Counted from the stretch's first letter, positions 1-5,673 are shown. The stretch is DNA of 13,150 nt from DASUFE01 sp036274675 (GCA_036274675.1 DASUFE010000051.1:1-13150), one strand, 5' to 3'. Notes: generated by a model not told the origin, from the letters alone. A program made the numbers and translations.

Positions 1-1
1 A

Positions 2-619
2 GCACCGCAAGCAGTGATGCAGCGGCCCTATGTATTGGCCGCATCAACCCACAACGACGAAGAATTCCAGTTTGCCCGCCTGCTCGGCGCCATGCTCAAA
101 CACTATGGGTACCTGCTGGTCATCGCTCCGCGGCATCCTGAACGTCGCGTTTCCATTCTGGAGCAGCTGTCGCGGCTCCCGCTCAAGCTCGCGCTGCGCA
201 GCCGCAATGACGCGATCTCCCAGGACACGGATGTCTATTTGCTGGACAGCATGGGGGAACTGCAAAGCTGGATGGCCGGCGCGGCTCTCGTGCTGATCGG
301 AGGTTCCTGGATACCGCACGGAGGCCAGAATATCCTGGAACCGGCCCGCGCGGGCAAACCGAGTATCGCCGGCCCCTTCATGCACAATTTCGCGCAGGAA
401 ACGCTCGACCTGGTCGAGCGCAAGGCCGCCCTGCAACTGCACAGCGCGACCGAACTGATTGCGGAGGTGGAGCAGCTGATTCAACAGCCGGAATCCATCG
501 CCGTCATGGGCCGCGCCGCCCGCGAGTTCATGCAGACTAAAAGCGACGTGGTCGAGTGTTATATGCAGGCCCTGCAAAAAATCCCCGCCTTCAAGAAGGC
601 TTTGGATGACGGCAAATAA
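2..619 (+). CDS. waaA: 3-deoxy-D-manno-octulosonic acid (Kdo) transferase, C-terminal part
   Basis: WaaA transfers Kdo from CMP-Kdo to the lipid A precursor at the inner membrane, the first step of LPS core assembly. The frame is open to the left edge, so only about the last 205 residues of a protein usually near 420 are present; the GTG at 14 is just an internal codon. The C-terminal GT-B domain is recognisable: a strand motif YVLAASTHNDEE, then VIAPRHPER, then GGSWIPHGGQNILEPA followed by GKPSIAGPFMHNF, which is the CMP-Kdo binding region of this family. It ends at a TAA 60 bp before the next gene on the same strand. A kdkA gene in the same window suggests the acceptor ends up with a single phosphorylated Kdo, as in organisms with a monofunctional WaaA; that is inference. 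Family assignment is firm. Confidence 0.93.
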   Translation, partial: APQAVMQRPYVLAASTHNDEEFQFARLLGAMLKHYGYLLVIAPRHPERRVSILEQLSRLPLKLALRSRNDAISQDTDVYLLDSMGELQSWMAGAALVLIGGSWIPHGGQNILEPARAGKPSIAGPFMHNFAQETLDLVERKAALQLHSATELIAEVEQLIQQPESIAVMGRAAREFMQTKSDVVECYMQALQKIPAFKKALDDGK

Positions 620-679
620 CGACGCAATTCAGCAGCCGCCGCCATAATCAGACAAATATAACCGCGATGGAAAAAACCG

Positions 680-940
680 ATGGCCGAAGAATTATTCAGG
701 GTAATACTTAAAGGCTATAAACCCGGCAAGGGTGAGCATTACGTGGAACAGGATTTCGCCAGGCTGTGCAAGCTCACACCGGAAAAAGCCAAAACCTTGC
801 TCCAGTCGGCCCCCAAAAAAATCAAGGAAAATCTTTCAAAGAAAGAAGCGGAGAAATTCAAAGCCGCCATCGAACAAACCGGCGCTGCCTGCGAAATCGA
901 AAGCATGAAGTACGACTTCGACGGGCTTTCATTGCAATAG
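680..940 (+). CDS. Small protein resembling the ribosomal L7/L12 C-terminal domain
   Basis: This is an 86-residue soluble protein with no signal peptide or membrane segment. From about residue 6 to 76 it follows the pattern of the L7/L12 C-terminal domain: an initial strand (FRVILKGYKPGKG), a helix, then the signature block KAKTLLQSAPKKIKENLSKK, and finally EAEKFKAAIEQTGAACEIE, which matches the family's 'AK-L---AP--IKE--SK-EAE--K--LE--GA--E' spacing. The N-terminal dimerisation domain and the flexible hinge of true L7/L12 are missing, so it is not the ribosomal stalk protein itself. The ATG at 680 is used; an ATG at 667 is in another frame, and the ribosome binding site is weak. It follows waaA by 60 bp on the same strand and may be co-transcribed with it. 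Its function is unknown; the fold assignment is from pattern recognition only. Confidence 0.8.
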   Translation: MAEELFRVILKGYKPGKGEHYVEQDFARLCKLTPEKAKTLLQSAPKKIKENLSKKEAEKFKAAIEQTGAACEIESMKYDFDGLSLQ

Positions 941-972
941 GACATTGCGACCCAAAGAAGATTAAGAATTGG

Positions 973-1078
973 CTCTTACAAGCATCAAGGCAAAAAAAGA
1001 AAATTTTTTAACCCAAATTGAAAATCAGGTTTTAATCATTCACTTTAAATCTTCGTGCGTTAGTGCCTTCGTGAGAAA
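973..1078. repeat. Inverted-repeat element with octamer-built arms, copy 1 (degenerate)
   Basis: The left arm (973-1001) begins CTCTTACAAG and contains CATCAAGG. The right arm (1051-1078) reads on the minus strand CTC followed by units CACGAAGG, CACTAACG and CACGAAG. Between them lie about 49 bp of AT-rich DNA. The pair fills the space between the convergent small gene ending at 940 and alkB, whose stop is at 1087. The left arm is a poor copy, so the pairing is less certain than for the 8106-8250 element. It could act as a two-way terminator or be a decayed mobile repeat. Confidence 0.5.
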
Positions 1079-1086
1079 TGCTTTCT

Positions 1087-1728
1087 TCATAAGGCTTTAC
1101 GGAAAGTCAGGTTGATACGGCGCTTGCCGAGCAAGGGATGAATATCTTCTTTAAGCGGTGCAACGCCATGGTAATACAACCGCGCCGGGCCTCCCCACAC
1201 CACCACATCGCCATGCGCCAGCGGTATGCGCAGAGTCTTGTCCTTGCGCTTCGCGCCGCCGAACAGAAATACGGCAGGAATGCCGAGTGAAACCGACACC
1301 ACGGGCGCTTCGTAATCGCGCTCGTCCTTGTCCTGATGCAGGGAAAGTTTGGCGCCCGGTTCATAGCGGTTGATCAGGCAGGCATCCGGTTCGAAACCGG
1401 CAAAACCGGATTCCGCCGCCGCTTCCCGCGCCAGGCGCCGCCAAACGGCGGGCATCTCGGGCCAGTGCCTGCCCGTTATCGGATCGCAGGCATCGTAACG
1501 GTAACCCTTGCTATCCGACACCCAACCCCGTTCGCCGCAACCGGTCATCGCAACCGACATACGCAACCCGCCGGGCGTCACCATGTGCCTGAAAGGCGCT
1601 TCGGATTCGATTAACGGCAAGGTGGCGAGAACTTCATTTTCATACGCCCGAGCAAACCCGCACAGCAAAAAAGCGCCAGGGCAAATCTCTATCCGCTCTC
1701 GTTCGATTGAAAATAAATCCCCGGTCAT
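1087..1728 (-). CDS. alkB: Alpha-ketoglutarate-dependent DNA dealkylase AlkB
   Basis: AlkB is a cytosolic Fe(II)/2-oxoglutarate dioxygenase that oxidatively removes methyl groups such as 1-methyladenine and 3-methylcytosine from DNA and RNA. The 213 residues align closely with E. coli AlkB as I recall it. Shared blocks include the nucleotide-recognition lid FRHMVTPGGLRMSVAMTGCG, the core INRYEPGAKLSLHQDKDE, and VSVSLGIPAVFLFGG with HGDVVVWGG. Iron ligands are His131, Asp133 and His187; the 2-oxoglutarate-binding arginines are Arg204 and Arg210, the same numbers as in E. coli. It lies downstream of an ada-like gene on the same strand, 144 bp away, so the two form an alkylation-damage pair. An inverted-repeat element sits in that gap, so co-transcription is uncertain. 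It is intact, with every catalytic residue present. Confidence 0.96.
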   Translation of the reverse strand: MTGDLFSIERERIEICPGAFLLCGFARAYENEVLATLPLIESEAPFRHMVTPGGLRMSVAMTGCGERGWVSDSKGYRYDACDPITGRHWPEMPAVWRRLAREAAAESGFAGFEPDACLINRYEPGAKLSLHQDKDERDYEAPVVSVSLGIPAVFLFGGAKRKDKTLRIPLAHGDVVVWGGPARLYYHGVAPLKEDIHPLLGKRRINLTFRKAL

Positions 1729-1737
1729 TCAAGAAAC

Positions 1738-1835
1738 CTCTCGCAGGGACACAGCGATCGCAGAGAATATTTTCAAAATAAAAGGCCTGATTTTACTCTT
1801 GAATTTGCCCAGCGTACGCCGCGTCTCCGCGAGAC
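1738..1835. repeat. Inverted-repeat element with octamer-built arms, copy 2
   Basis: The left arm (1738-1767) is CTCT followed by CGCAGGGA, CACAGCGAT and CGCAGAGAA. The right arm (1805-1835), read on the minus strand, is GTCT followed by CGCGGAGA, CGCGGCGTA and CGCTGGGCAA. The arms are roughly 70 percent identical when one is inverted and enclose 37 bp of mainly AT-rich DNA. The element lies between the stop of the ada-like gene (1873) and the start of alkB (1728), with its left arm only 10 bp from the alkB start codon. It could form a hairpin in a shared ada-alkB transcript. Confidence 0.6.
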
Positions 1836-1872
1836 AATATTGCTTTTCCCAAAAGTCGCCTTAGAGCAGGCC

Positions 1873-2751
1873 TTATTTAGAAGTCTTTCTGGAGGTTGAC
1901 TCCTTGCTCAGCAAGACTCGCTTGCGTTCGACACCCCATCTGTAACCGGATAGCGCGCCATCATTTCTCACAACACGGTGGCAGGGAATGGCGACCGCCA
2001 GCGTATTCGCCGCACAGGCGCCCGCCACTGCGCGGACAGCGTGCGGAGCGCCGATACGGCGCGCGATTTCGGTATAGCTCGCTGTCTTGCCTGGCGGAAT
2101 TTTTTGCAGCGCCTGCCAGACGCGCCGCTGGAAGGCGGTGCCGCGTATATCGAGCGGCAGCCGGAGACCGATGTCCGGGGCTTCCACGAAGCCGACCACC
2201 TGCGACACCTGCTTTTCGAAACCGGCGTCGCCGCCGAGCAGATTGGCGCGGGGAAAGCTGTCCTGCAATTCCTTAAGCAAGGCATCCGGCTCCTCGCCCA
2301 GCAGTATCGCGCAGACGCCCTGCGCACTTTGCGCCACCAGGATGGCGCCGAGCGAACATTCCCCAATCGCGAAACGAATATCTTCCCGCACCCCACCGGC
2401 ACGATATCGTTGCGGTTGCATGCCCAGTACAGACCCGGCCTTCTCATAGAAACGGGAACTGGAGCCATAGCCCGCTTCGGCGATCGCCTCGGTCACGCTC
2501 GAGCCGCGACCGAGCCCTTCGCGCAGACGCTGCTCGCGTCGCGCCGCCGCATAGTCGCGCGGCGTCAGACCGGTGATTCGTTTGAACAGGCGATGGAAGT
2601 GATAGGGACTCAGGCCCACTCGCCGCGCCAGACTCTCCAGCGCCGGCACGCGTTCCGCAGCGGCTATTTTCTGCTCAATGATCCGGCAGGCCTCGGTAAC
2701 CCGCGCGGCATCCGGATCGGCAGGGGATTTTCGGGTGGATGACTGAACCAT
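1873..2751 (-). CDS. AraC-type regulator fused to O6-methylguanine-DNA methyltransferase (short Ada form)
   Basis: This 292-residue protein joins an AraC/XylS double helix-turn-helix domain (about residues 20-118, with LARRVGLSPYHFHRLFKRIT and AGYGSSSRFYEKAG) to a suicide methyltransferase domain (about 125-287). The second domain carries the active-site PCHRV with acceptor Cys257, preceded by IPPGKTASYTEIA and followed by GYRWGVERK. It removes methyl groups from O6-methylguanine irreversibly. Full-length Ada (about 354 residues in E. coli) has an extra N-terminal zinc domain that senses methylphosphotriesters through Cys38; here only about 20 residues precede the AraC domain, so that sensor is absent. 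The frame extends back to a TTG at 2817, but its only GAGAGG lies within 3 nt of it, so the ATG at 2751 is chosen. alkB follows downstream. Whether the protein still activates transcription is unknown. Confidence 0.9.
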   Translation of the reverse strand: MVQSSTRKSPADPDAARVTEACRIIEQKIAAAERVPALESLARRVGLSPYHFHRLFKRITGLTPRDYAAARREQRLREGLGRGSSVTEAIAEAGYGSSSRFYEKAGSVLGMQPQRYRAGGVREDIRFAIGECSLGAILVAQSAQGVCAILLGEEPDALLKELQDSFPRANLLGGDAGFEKQVSQVVGFVEAPDIGLRLPLDIRGTAFQRRVWQALQKIPPGKTASYTEIARRIGAPHAVRAVAGACAANTLAVAIPCHRVVRNDGALSGYRWGVERKRVLLSKESTSRKTSK

Positions 2752-2764
2752 GGGCAGAGTGTAA

Positions 2765-2797
2765 CAAGCACCGGAGCGGCATGCACTCCGGATCTTG
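2765..2797. promoter_or_regulatory. 33-bp palindrome upstream of the ada-like gene (candidate operator or leader hairpin)
   Basis: Arms CAAGCACCGGAG (2765-2776) and CTCCGGATCTTG (2786-2797) match at 10 of 12 positions when one is inverted, around a 9-bp centre. The inner six base pairs CCGGAG/CTCCGG are perfect. The site ends 14 bp before the preferred ATG of the ada-like gene, where an operator or a leader-RNA hairpin would be expected. No clear Ada box or convincing -10/-35 pair was found beside it, so the function is inferred from position only. Confidence 0.45.
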
Positions 2798-2820
2798 CTG
2801 TTAAATTCAAGAGGCAAAAC

Positions 2821-2848
2821 CTCTCGCAGGGGCGCTGAGACGCGGGGG
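2821..2848 (+). repeat. Octamer-built repeat arm, forward orientation
   Basis: CTCT is followed by CGCAGGGG, CGCTGAGA and CGCGGGGG. The arm lies immediately upstream of the ada-like reading frame. Its first ten bases, CCTCTCGCAG counting one flanking C, are shared with the inverted arm at 3581-3606, so these two may be the outer pair of a nested structure. Confidence 0.6.
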
Positions 2849-2886
2849 CTATTTCGGAGAACCGCGTAAAAATAGGATAAAAATTT

Positions 2887-2915
2887 CTCTCACAAAGGCG
2901 CGAAGACACCAAGAG
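2887..2915 (+). repeat. Octamer-built repeat arm, forward orientation
   Basis: CTCT is followed by CACAAAGG, CGCGAAGA and CACCAAGAG. The arm directly abuts the TAA stop of the ABM gene (2916-2918). It is preceded by AAATTT; the inverted arm at 3385-3413 is followed by AAAATTT, so the similarity of these two extends beyond the arms and makes them a likely pair enclosing the ABM gene. Confidence 0.62.
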
Positions 2916-3212
2916 TTACAGGTCGAATATTTTTTCGTAATGTTCGACAACGGGGAAAGGATCATAGAAATGATGCAGCAGTTTTTTCCACTGCTGATAG
3001 TGGGGAGATTGCCGGAATCCAACGGTATGGTCTTCAAGCTTATCCCACTCCACCAACAGCAAGTACCTACTGCCAGTCTCCATACACCGCTGGAGTTGTA
3101 GCGAAATGAAGCCCGGCATGGAAGAGATGATGCTTTTAGCTTCAGCAAACGCCTTTTCGAAAGCATCCATATGCCCTGCTTTTACATTCAGGATTGCCAC
3201 TTCAAGGATCAT
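2916..3212 (-). CDS. Antibiotic biosynthesis monooxygenase (ABM) family protein
   Basis: This 98-residue protein has the small ferredoxin-like ABM fold. Visible marks are an initial strand MILEVAILNVKAGH, a helix DAFEKAFAEAKSIISSMPGF, strands around SLQLQRCMETGSRYLLLVEW, and a conserved end with DHTVGFRQSPHYQQW and FYDPFPVVEHYE. Members of this fold include quinol monooxygenases and haem-degrading enzymes, usually dimers, but the substrate cannot be told from sequence; this close subfamily is commonly annotated without a known role. The ATG at 3212 is chosen because an AGG-containing ribosome binding site lies a few bases upstream; the frame extends to a TTG at 3245 without better support. 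The gene stands alone on the minus strand and is bracketed by inverted copies of the octamer repeat at 2887-2915 and 3385-3413, which is unusual. Confidence 0.88.
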   Translation of the reverse strand: MILEVAILNVKAGHMDAFEKAFAEAKSIISSMPGFISLQLQRCMETGSRYLLLVEWDKLEDHTVGFRQSPHYQQWKKLLHHFYDPFPVVEHYEKIFDL

Positions 3213-3291
3213 AAAGACCTCGGTATAGAAGGGAGTAACTAACAATTAAAGACTGCCGGAGTTTGCCCACACTCATCCCCCTGGCTGCGCC

Positions 3292-3316
3292 ATCCCCCTT
3301 CGTCCCGAAGGGGGAT
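3292..3316. repeat. Strong 11-bp hairpin
   Basis: ATCCCCCTTCG (3292-3302) and CGAAGGGGGAT (3306-3316) are perfect inverted copies around a 3-base loop TCC. No run of T follows on either strand, so a classical intrinsic terminator is not supported. A partial echo, CATCCCCCTGG, lies just to the left, near 3273. This resembles intergenic palindromes that occur in many copies in some proteobacterial genomes, but copy number cannot be tested here. Confidence 0.7.
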
Positions 3317-3384
3317 ATCTTATAGTTACTTCAAATTCATTGTACTTTTGTGAGGAAGATTTTCTTGCTTTTAAACGCCTGGTT

Positions 3385-3413
3385 TTCTCCGCGCCTCCGC
3401 GCCTCCGCGAGAG
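3385..3413 (-). repeat. Octamer-built repeat arm, reverse orientation
   Basis: Read on the minus strand it is CTCT followed by CGCGGAGG, CGCGGAGG and CGCGGAGAA. This is the most regular copy in the window: the first two octamers are identical. It lies upstream of the ABM gene and probably pairs with the forward arm at 2887-2915. Confidence 0.68.
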
Positions 3414-3427
3414 AAAATTTCATATGG

Positions 3428-3446
3428 ATTCCCGCTTTGTGGGAAT
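3428..3446. repeat. ATTCCC/GGGAAT palindrome (dRS3-like)
   Basis: ATTCCC (3428-3433) and GGGAAT (3441-3446) are perfect inverted 6-mers 7 bases apart, in the context TGGATTCCCGC...GGGAATGAC. This resembles the ATTCCC-N8-GGGAAT plan of the neisserial dRS3 repeat and similar sequences found in other proteobacteria. It is a short match, so family membership is only suggestive. Confidence 0.5.
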
Positions 3447-3467
3447 GACATTAGCCCCCGCGGCTTA

Positions 3468-3529
3468 GGTTGGGGCGAACGTAGTGAACCCCAACAGATA
3501 TCGTTGGGGTCGTTTCACTCACCCCAACC
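3468..3529. repeat. Two adjacent GGTTGGGG...CCCCAAC palindromes in inverted orientation
   Basis: Unit A (3468-3495) runs from GGTTGGGG to CCCCAAC with ACGTAGTG in its middle. Unit B (3503-3529) runs from GTTGGGG to CCCCAACC. Inverted, B resembles A, so each unit can fold alone or the outer GGTTGGGG (3468-3475) can pair with CCCCAACC (3522-3529) to make one long cruciform. The spacer between units is CAGATAT-like. The whole resembles a repetitive extragenic palindrome of the REP type; no transposase is nearby. Confidence 0.65.
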
Positions 3530-3580
3530 CGCGAGTCTCACGCGCTGCCCGCCGCGAGCAATAAATATGATTTCTTAACC

Positions 3581-3606
3581 TGGCGTTCCCGCGGGCTCTG
3601 CGAGAG
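3581..3606 (-). repeat. Octamer-built repeat arm, reverse orientation
   Basis: Read on the minus strand it is CTCT followed by CGCAGAGC, CCGCGGGAA and CGCCA. It lies 7 bp from the ugd stop codon (3613-3615), so it would be transcribed as the first part of the ugd 3' untranslated region. It probably pairs with the arm at 2821-2848. Confidence 0.52.
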
Positions 3607-3612
3607 GTCTTC

Positions 3613-4944
3613 TTAATTTTTCTTCACGGGTCTTCCGACCCCGTAGTAGCTGAAGCCCTGATTGGTCATGAACTCCGGATCGTAGAGATTGCGTCCGTCG
3701 GCCAGCACCGGTTGCTTCAGCAGTTCCTTCATGCGATCGAAGTCGGGGCTGCGGAACTCGTCCCATTCGGTGCAGATCGCCAGCGCGTCGGCGCCCTTCA
3801 ATGCATCGTAGGCGTTCTTCACGAACGACAGGTCCTTGCGCTCACCGTAGATATGCGCCGTTTCCTGCATCGCGATCGGGTCGTAAGCGATGACCGATGC
3901 CCCGGCCTTCCACAGAGCTTCCATCAGCGTGCGGCTGGGAGCCTCACGCATATCATCGGTGTTGGGCTTGAAGGCCAGGCCCCAGAGCGCGATCTTGCGG
4001 CCCTTCAGACTGCCATAATGCTGCTCCAGCTTGATGAACAGCCATTGCTTCTGCCGGTTGTTGACCGACTCCACAGAGCGCAGTATCTCCGGCATGCCGC
4101 CGATATCGGTCGCGGCGCGCACAAGCGCCTGCACGTCCTTGGGAAAGCAGGAACCGCCGTAGCCGCAGCCGGGATAGATAAAACTGTAACCGATACGCGG
4201 GTCGGATCCGATGCCGACGCGCACCTTCTCGATATCGGCGCCCAGGCGTTCGGCGAGACCCGCAAGCTCGTTCATGAAACTGATCTTGGTCGCCAGCATC
4301 GCGTTGGCGGCATACTTGGTCAGTTCCGCCGAACGCACATCCATCACCAGCAGGCGATCATGGTTGCGGTTGAAAGGTTTGTAGAGTTGCTTCATCAGTT
4401 CGATGGCGCGTTCGCTGCCGGAACCGACGATGATCCGGTCGGGCTTGTTGAAATCGCTGATCGCCGCCCCTTCCTTGAGGAATTCGGGATTGGATACCAC
4501 GTCGAAGGAGATCTGCTGGCCGCGTTCGCGCAGCGCCCGCTCCACGGTTTCGCGCACCCGGTCCGCCGTACCCACTGGCACCGTTGATTTGTTGACGACA
4601 ACCCGGTAGTCCCCAATATGGCGGCCGATGGAGTTCGCGACCGCCAGCACGTACTGCAGGTCGGCCGAACCGTCCTCGCCAGGAGGCGTGCCCACGGCGA
4701 TAAACTGGAACAGGCCGTGCTGGACACCGCGCGCGACATCGGTGGTGAAATCCAGGCGGCCTGCGGCGTTGTTGCTCTGCACGAGCTTCTCAAGACCGGG
4801 CTCATAGATCGGTATCTCGCCGCGTTGCAGGCGGGCTATCTTGTTCTGATCAATATCCACGCAGAGCACCGAGTTACCGGACTGGGCGAGGCAGGCGCCG
4901 GTCACCAGACCTACATAACCGCTGCCGAAAATCGTTATTTTCAT
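3613..4944 (-). CDS. ugd: UDP-glucose 6-dehydrogenase
   Basis: Ugd oxidises UDP-glucose to UDP-glucuronate using two NAD+ per turn in the cytosol; the product feeds core, capsule or exopolysaccharide synthesis. The 443 residues show the N-terminal Rossmann motif GSGYVGLVTG (residues 7-16), NKSTVPVGT (118-126), SNPEFLKEG (151-159), the dimer and active-site helix LTKYAANAMLATKISFMNE, the catalytic loop GCGYGGSCFPKD with nucleophile Cys266 and Lys269-Asp270, and the C-terminal UDP-binding stretch WGLAFKPNTDDMREAPS. Length is normal for the family. The ATG at 4944 has AAGGA about 8 bp upstream. The gene is separated from gmhB by 165 bp, so it probably has its own promoter. Nothing appears missing. 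Confidence 0.96.
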   Translation of the reverse strand: MKITIFGSGYVGLVTGACLAQSGNSVLCVDIDQNKIARLQRGEIPIYEPGLEKLVQSNNAAGRLDFTTDVARGVQHGLFQFIAVGTPPGEDGSADLQYVLAVANSIGRHIGDYRVVVNKSTVPVGTADRVRETVERALRERGQQISFDVVSNPEFLKEGAAISDFNKPDRIIVGSGSERAIELMKQLYKPFNRNHDRLLVMDVRSAELTKYAANAMLATKISFMNELAGLAERLGADIEKVRVGIGSDPRIGYSFIYPGCGYGGSCFPKDVQALVRAATDIGGMPEILRSVESVNNRQKQWLFIKLEQHYGSLKGRKIALWGLAFKPNTDDMREAPSRTLMEALWKAGASVIAYDPIAMQETAHIYGERKDLSFVKNAYDALKGADALAICTEWDEFRSPDFDRMKELLKQPVLADGRNLYDPEFMTNQGFSYYGVGRPVKKN

Positions 4945-5109
4945 TCTTGTGATCCTTCAATAACCGCAGGCACCGGGATGCGCCGACGCGGAGAATGATA
5001 AATGGAGACTTGAGGTTGGAGAATGCGCTCGTTCACAAACCCGGCGATTGCGAGCCTTTATATCCTTCCTGTCCCCGCCCTGCATCATGTTATTTCAACA
5101 TCCGTGTTT
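4945..5109 (-). other. Spacer between gmhB and ugd, probable ugd promoter region
   Basis: This 165-bp spacer contains no convincing reading frame. On the minus strand a TATCAT hexamer (close to TATAAT) lies about 17 bp after TTCTCC, roughly 50 bp before the ugd start; the -35 match is weak, so this is only a candidate promoter. A small ATGTT/AACAT stem near 5087-5101 lies just after the gmhB stop but lacks the GC stem and U-run of a good terminator. Confidence 0.3.
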
Positions 5110-5667
5110 TCAGCGTCCGAACTCGCCGCGCACCAATGCCGCCAGACTCTCGAACTGCTTTACGTCCGCGTATTCCGGCGGCAATTCTTCCTTACCCCGG
5201 ATAAAATAGCAACGCCCCGCGCCCGCGGCGCGCCCCGCCTGTACGTCGATCTGCTTGTCGCCCACCATGAACGAGGCCGCCATGTCCAACCCGTAATCCT
5301 CCGCGGCATCCAGCAACATTTGCGGCCCCGGTTTGCGGTAGGGTGAATCCTTGCGGTATTCGCCCTTACCCTCGGGATGATAGGGACAATAGTAAACGTC
5401 CGTCAGCGGCGCGCCTTCCTCGCGGAAGCGCTGCAGCATCCAGCGGTTCAAGACATGGAATTGTTCATCGGTGTAATAGCCGCGTCCGATGCCGGACTGA
5501 TTGGTAACGACAATGATTTTGAAACCGAGTTCATTCAGGCGCCGGCAAGCCTCGAACACGCCGTCGAGGAATTCGAAATCCTGGCGCCTGAAGATGTAAC
5601 CCTTGTCCTTGTCCCGGTTGATCACGCCGTCGCGATCGAGAAAGGCTGCTTTGCTAAGCTGCACCAT
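5110..5667 (-). CDS. gmhB: D-glycero-beta-D-manno-heptose 1,7-bisphosphate 7-phosphatase
   Basis: GmhB removes the 7-phosphate from heptose 1,7-bisphosphate, the third step towards ADP-heptose. This 185-residue HAD-superfamily enzyme has motif I FLDRDGVIN (nucleophile Asp11, acid/base Asp13), motif II VVTNQSGIGRG (Thr55), motif III RKPGPQML (Lys112) and motif IV MVGDKQID (Asp137). The zinc loop is altered: Cys94 and His96 of CPYHPEG are present, but the following Cys-x-Cys (CDCRKP in E. coli) is replaced by Ser108-Pro-Tyr before RKP, with one residue deleted. Bound zinc is therefore probably absent or differently held. The ATG at 5667 lies 8 bp after the gmhA stop codon, with only weak ribosome binding sequence, so translational coupling to gmhA is likely. 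A related histidinol-phosphatase is less likely given the neighbours. Confidence 0.93.
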   Translation of the reverse strand: MVQLSKAAFLDRDGVINRDKDKGYIFRRQDFEFLDGVFEACRRLNELGFKIIVVTNQSGIGRGYYTDEQFHVLNRWMLQRFREEGAPLTDVYYCPYHPEGKGEYRKDSPYRKPGPQMLLDAAEDYGLDMAASFMVGDKQIDVQAGRAAGAGRCYFIRGKEELPPEYADVKQFESLAALVRGEFGR

Positions 5668-5673
5668 GACCGT

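Larger units (their letters stand above)
3213..3612. other. 400-bp gene-free region packed with palindromes
   Basis: No credible reading frame is present between the ABM start codon and the ugd stop codon. The stretch holds five separate repeat structures, listed individually: a CCCCCTTCG hairpin, an octamer-built arm, an ATTCCC/GGGAAT palindrome, two inverted TTGGGG palindromes, and a second octamer-built arm. The promoter of the ABM gene should lie near 3213-3290, but no convincing -35/-10 pair was seen. The mix of unrelated repeat families suggests a landing site for small repeats. Confidence 0.75.

Noticed and set aside
1978..2742. 254-codon plus-strand open frame inside the ada-like gene
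   Set aside because: It is antisense to a clear AraC/methyltransferase gene; the Arg- and Gln-rich translation is typical of a shadow frame.
2752..2817. Upstream TTG start for the ada-like gene at 2817
   Set aside because: The only GAGAGG is too close to the codon and is part of a repeat arm; the added residues are not family-like and would place the palindrome inside the coding region.
3292..3316. Intrinsic terminator for ugd or the ABM region
   Set aside because: The stem is strong, but no T-run follows on either strand and it is about 300 bp from the ugd stop.
3385..3413. CRISPR-like or simple tandem repeat
   Set aside because: The three octamers are directly adjacent without spacers and the copies are spread across the window as inverted arms, so neither a CRISPR array nor a microsatellite fits.
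3712..4587. 291-codon plus-strand open frame inside ugd
   Set aside because: It is antisense to the conserved ugd coding sequence, and its translation is low in structure and matches nothing I recognise.
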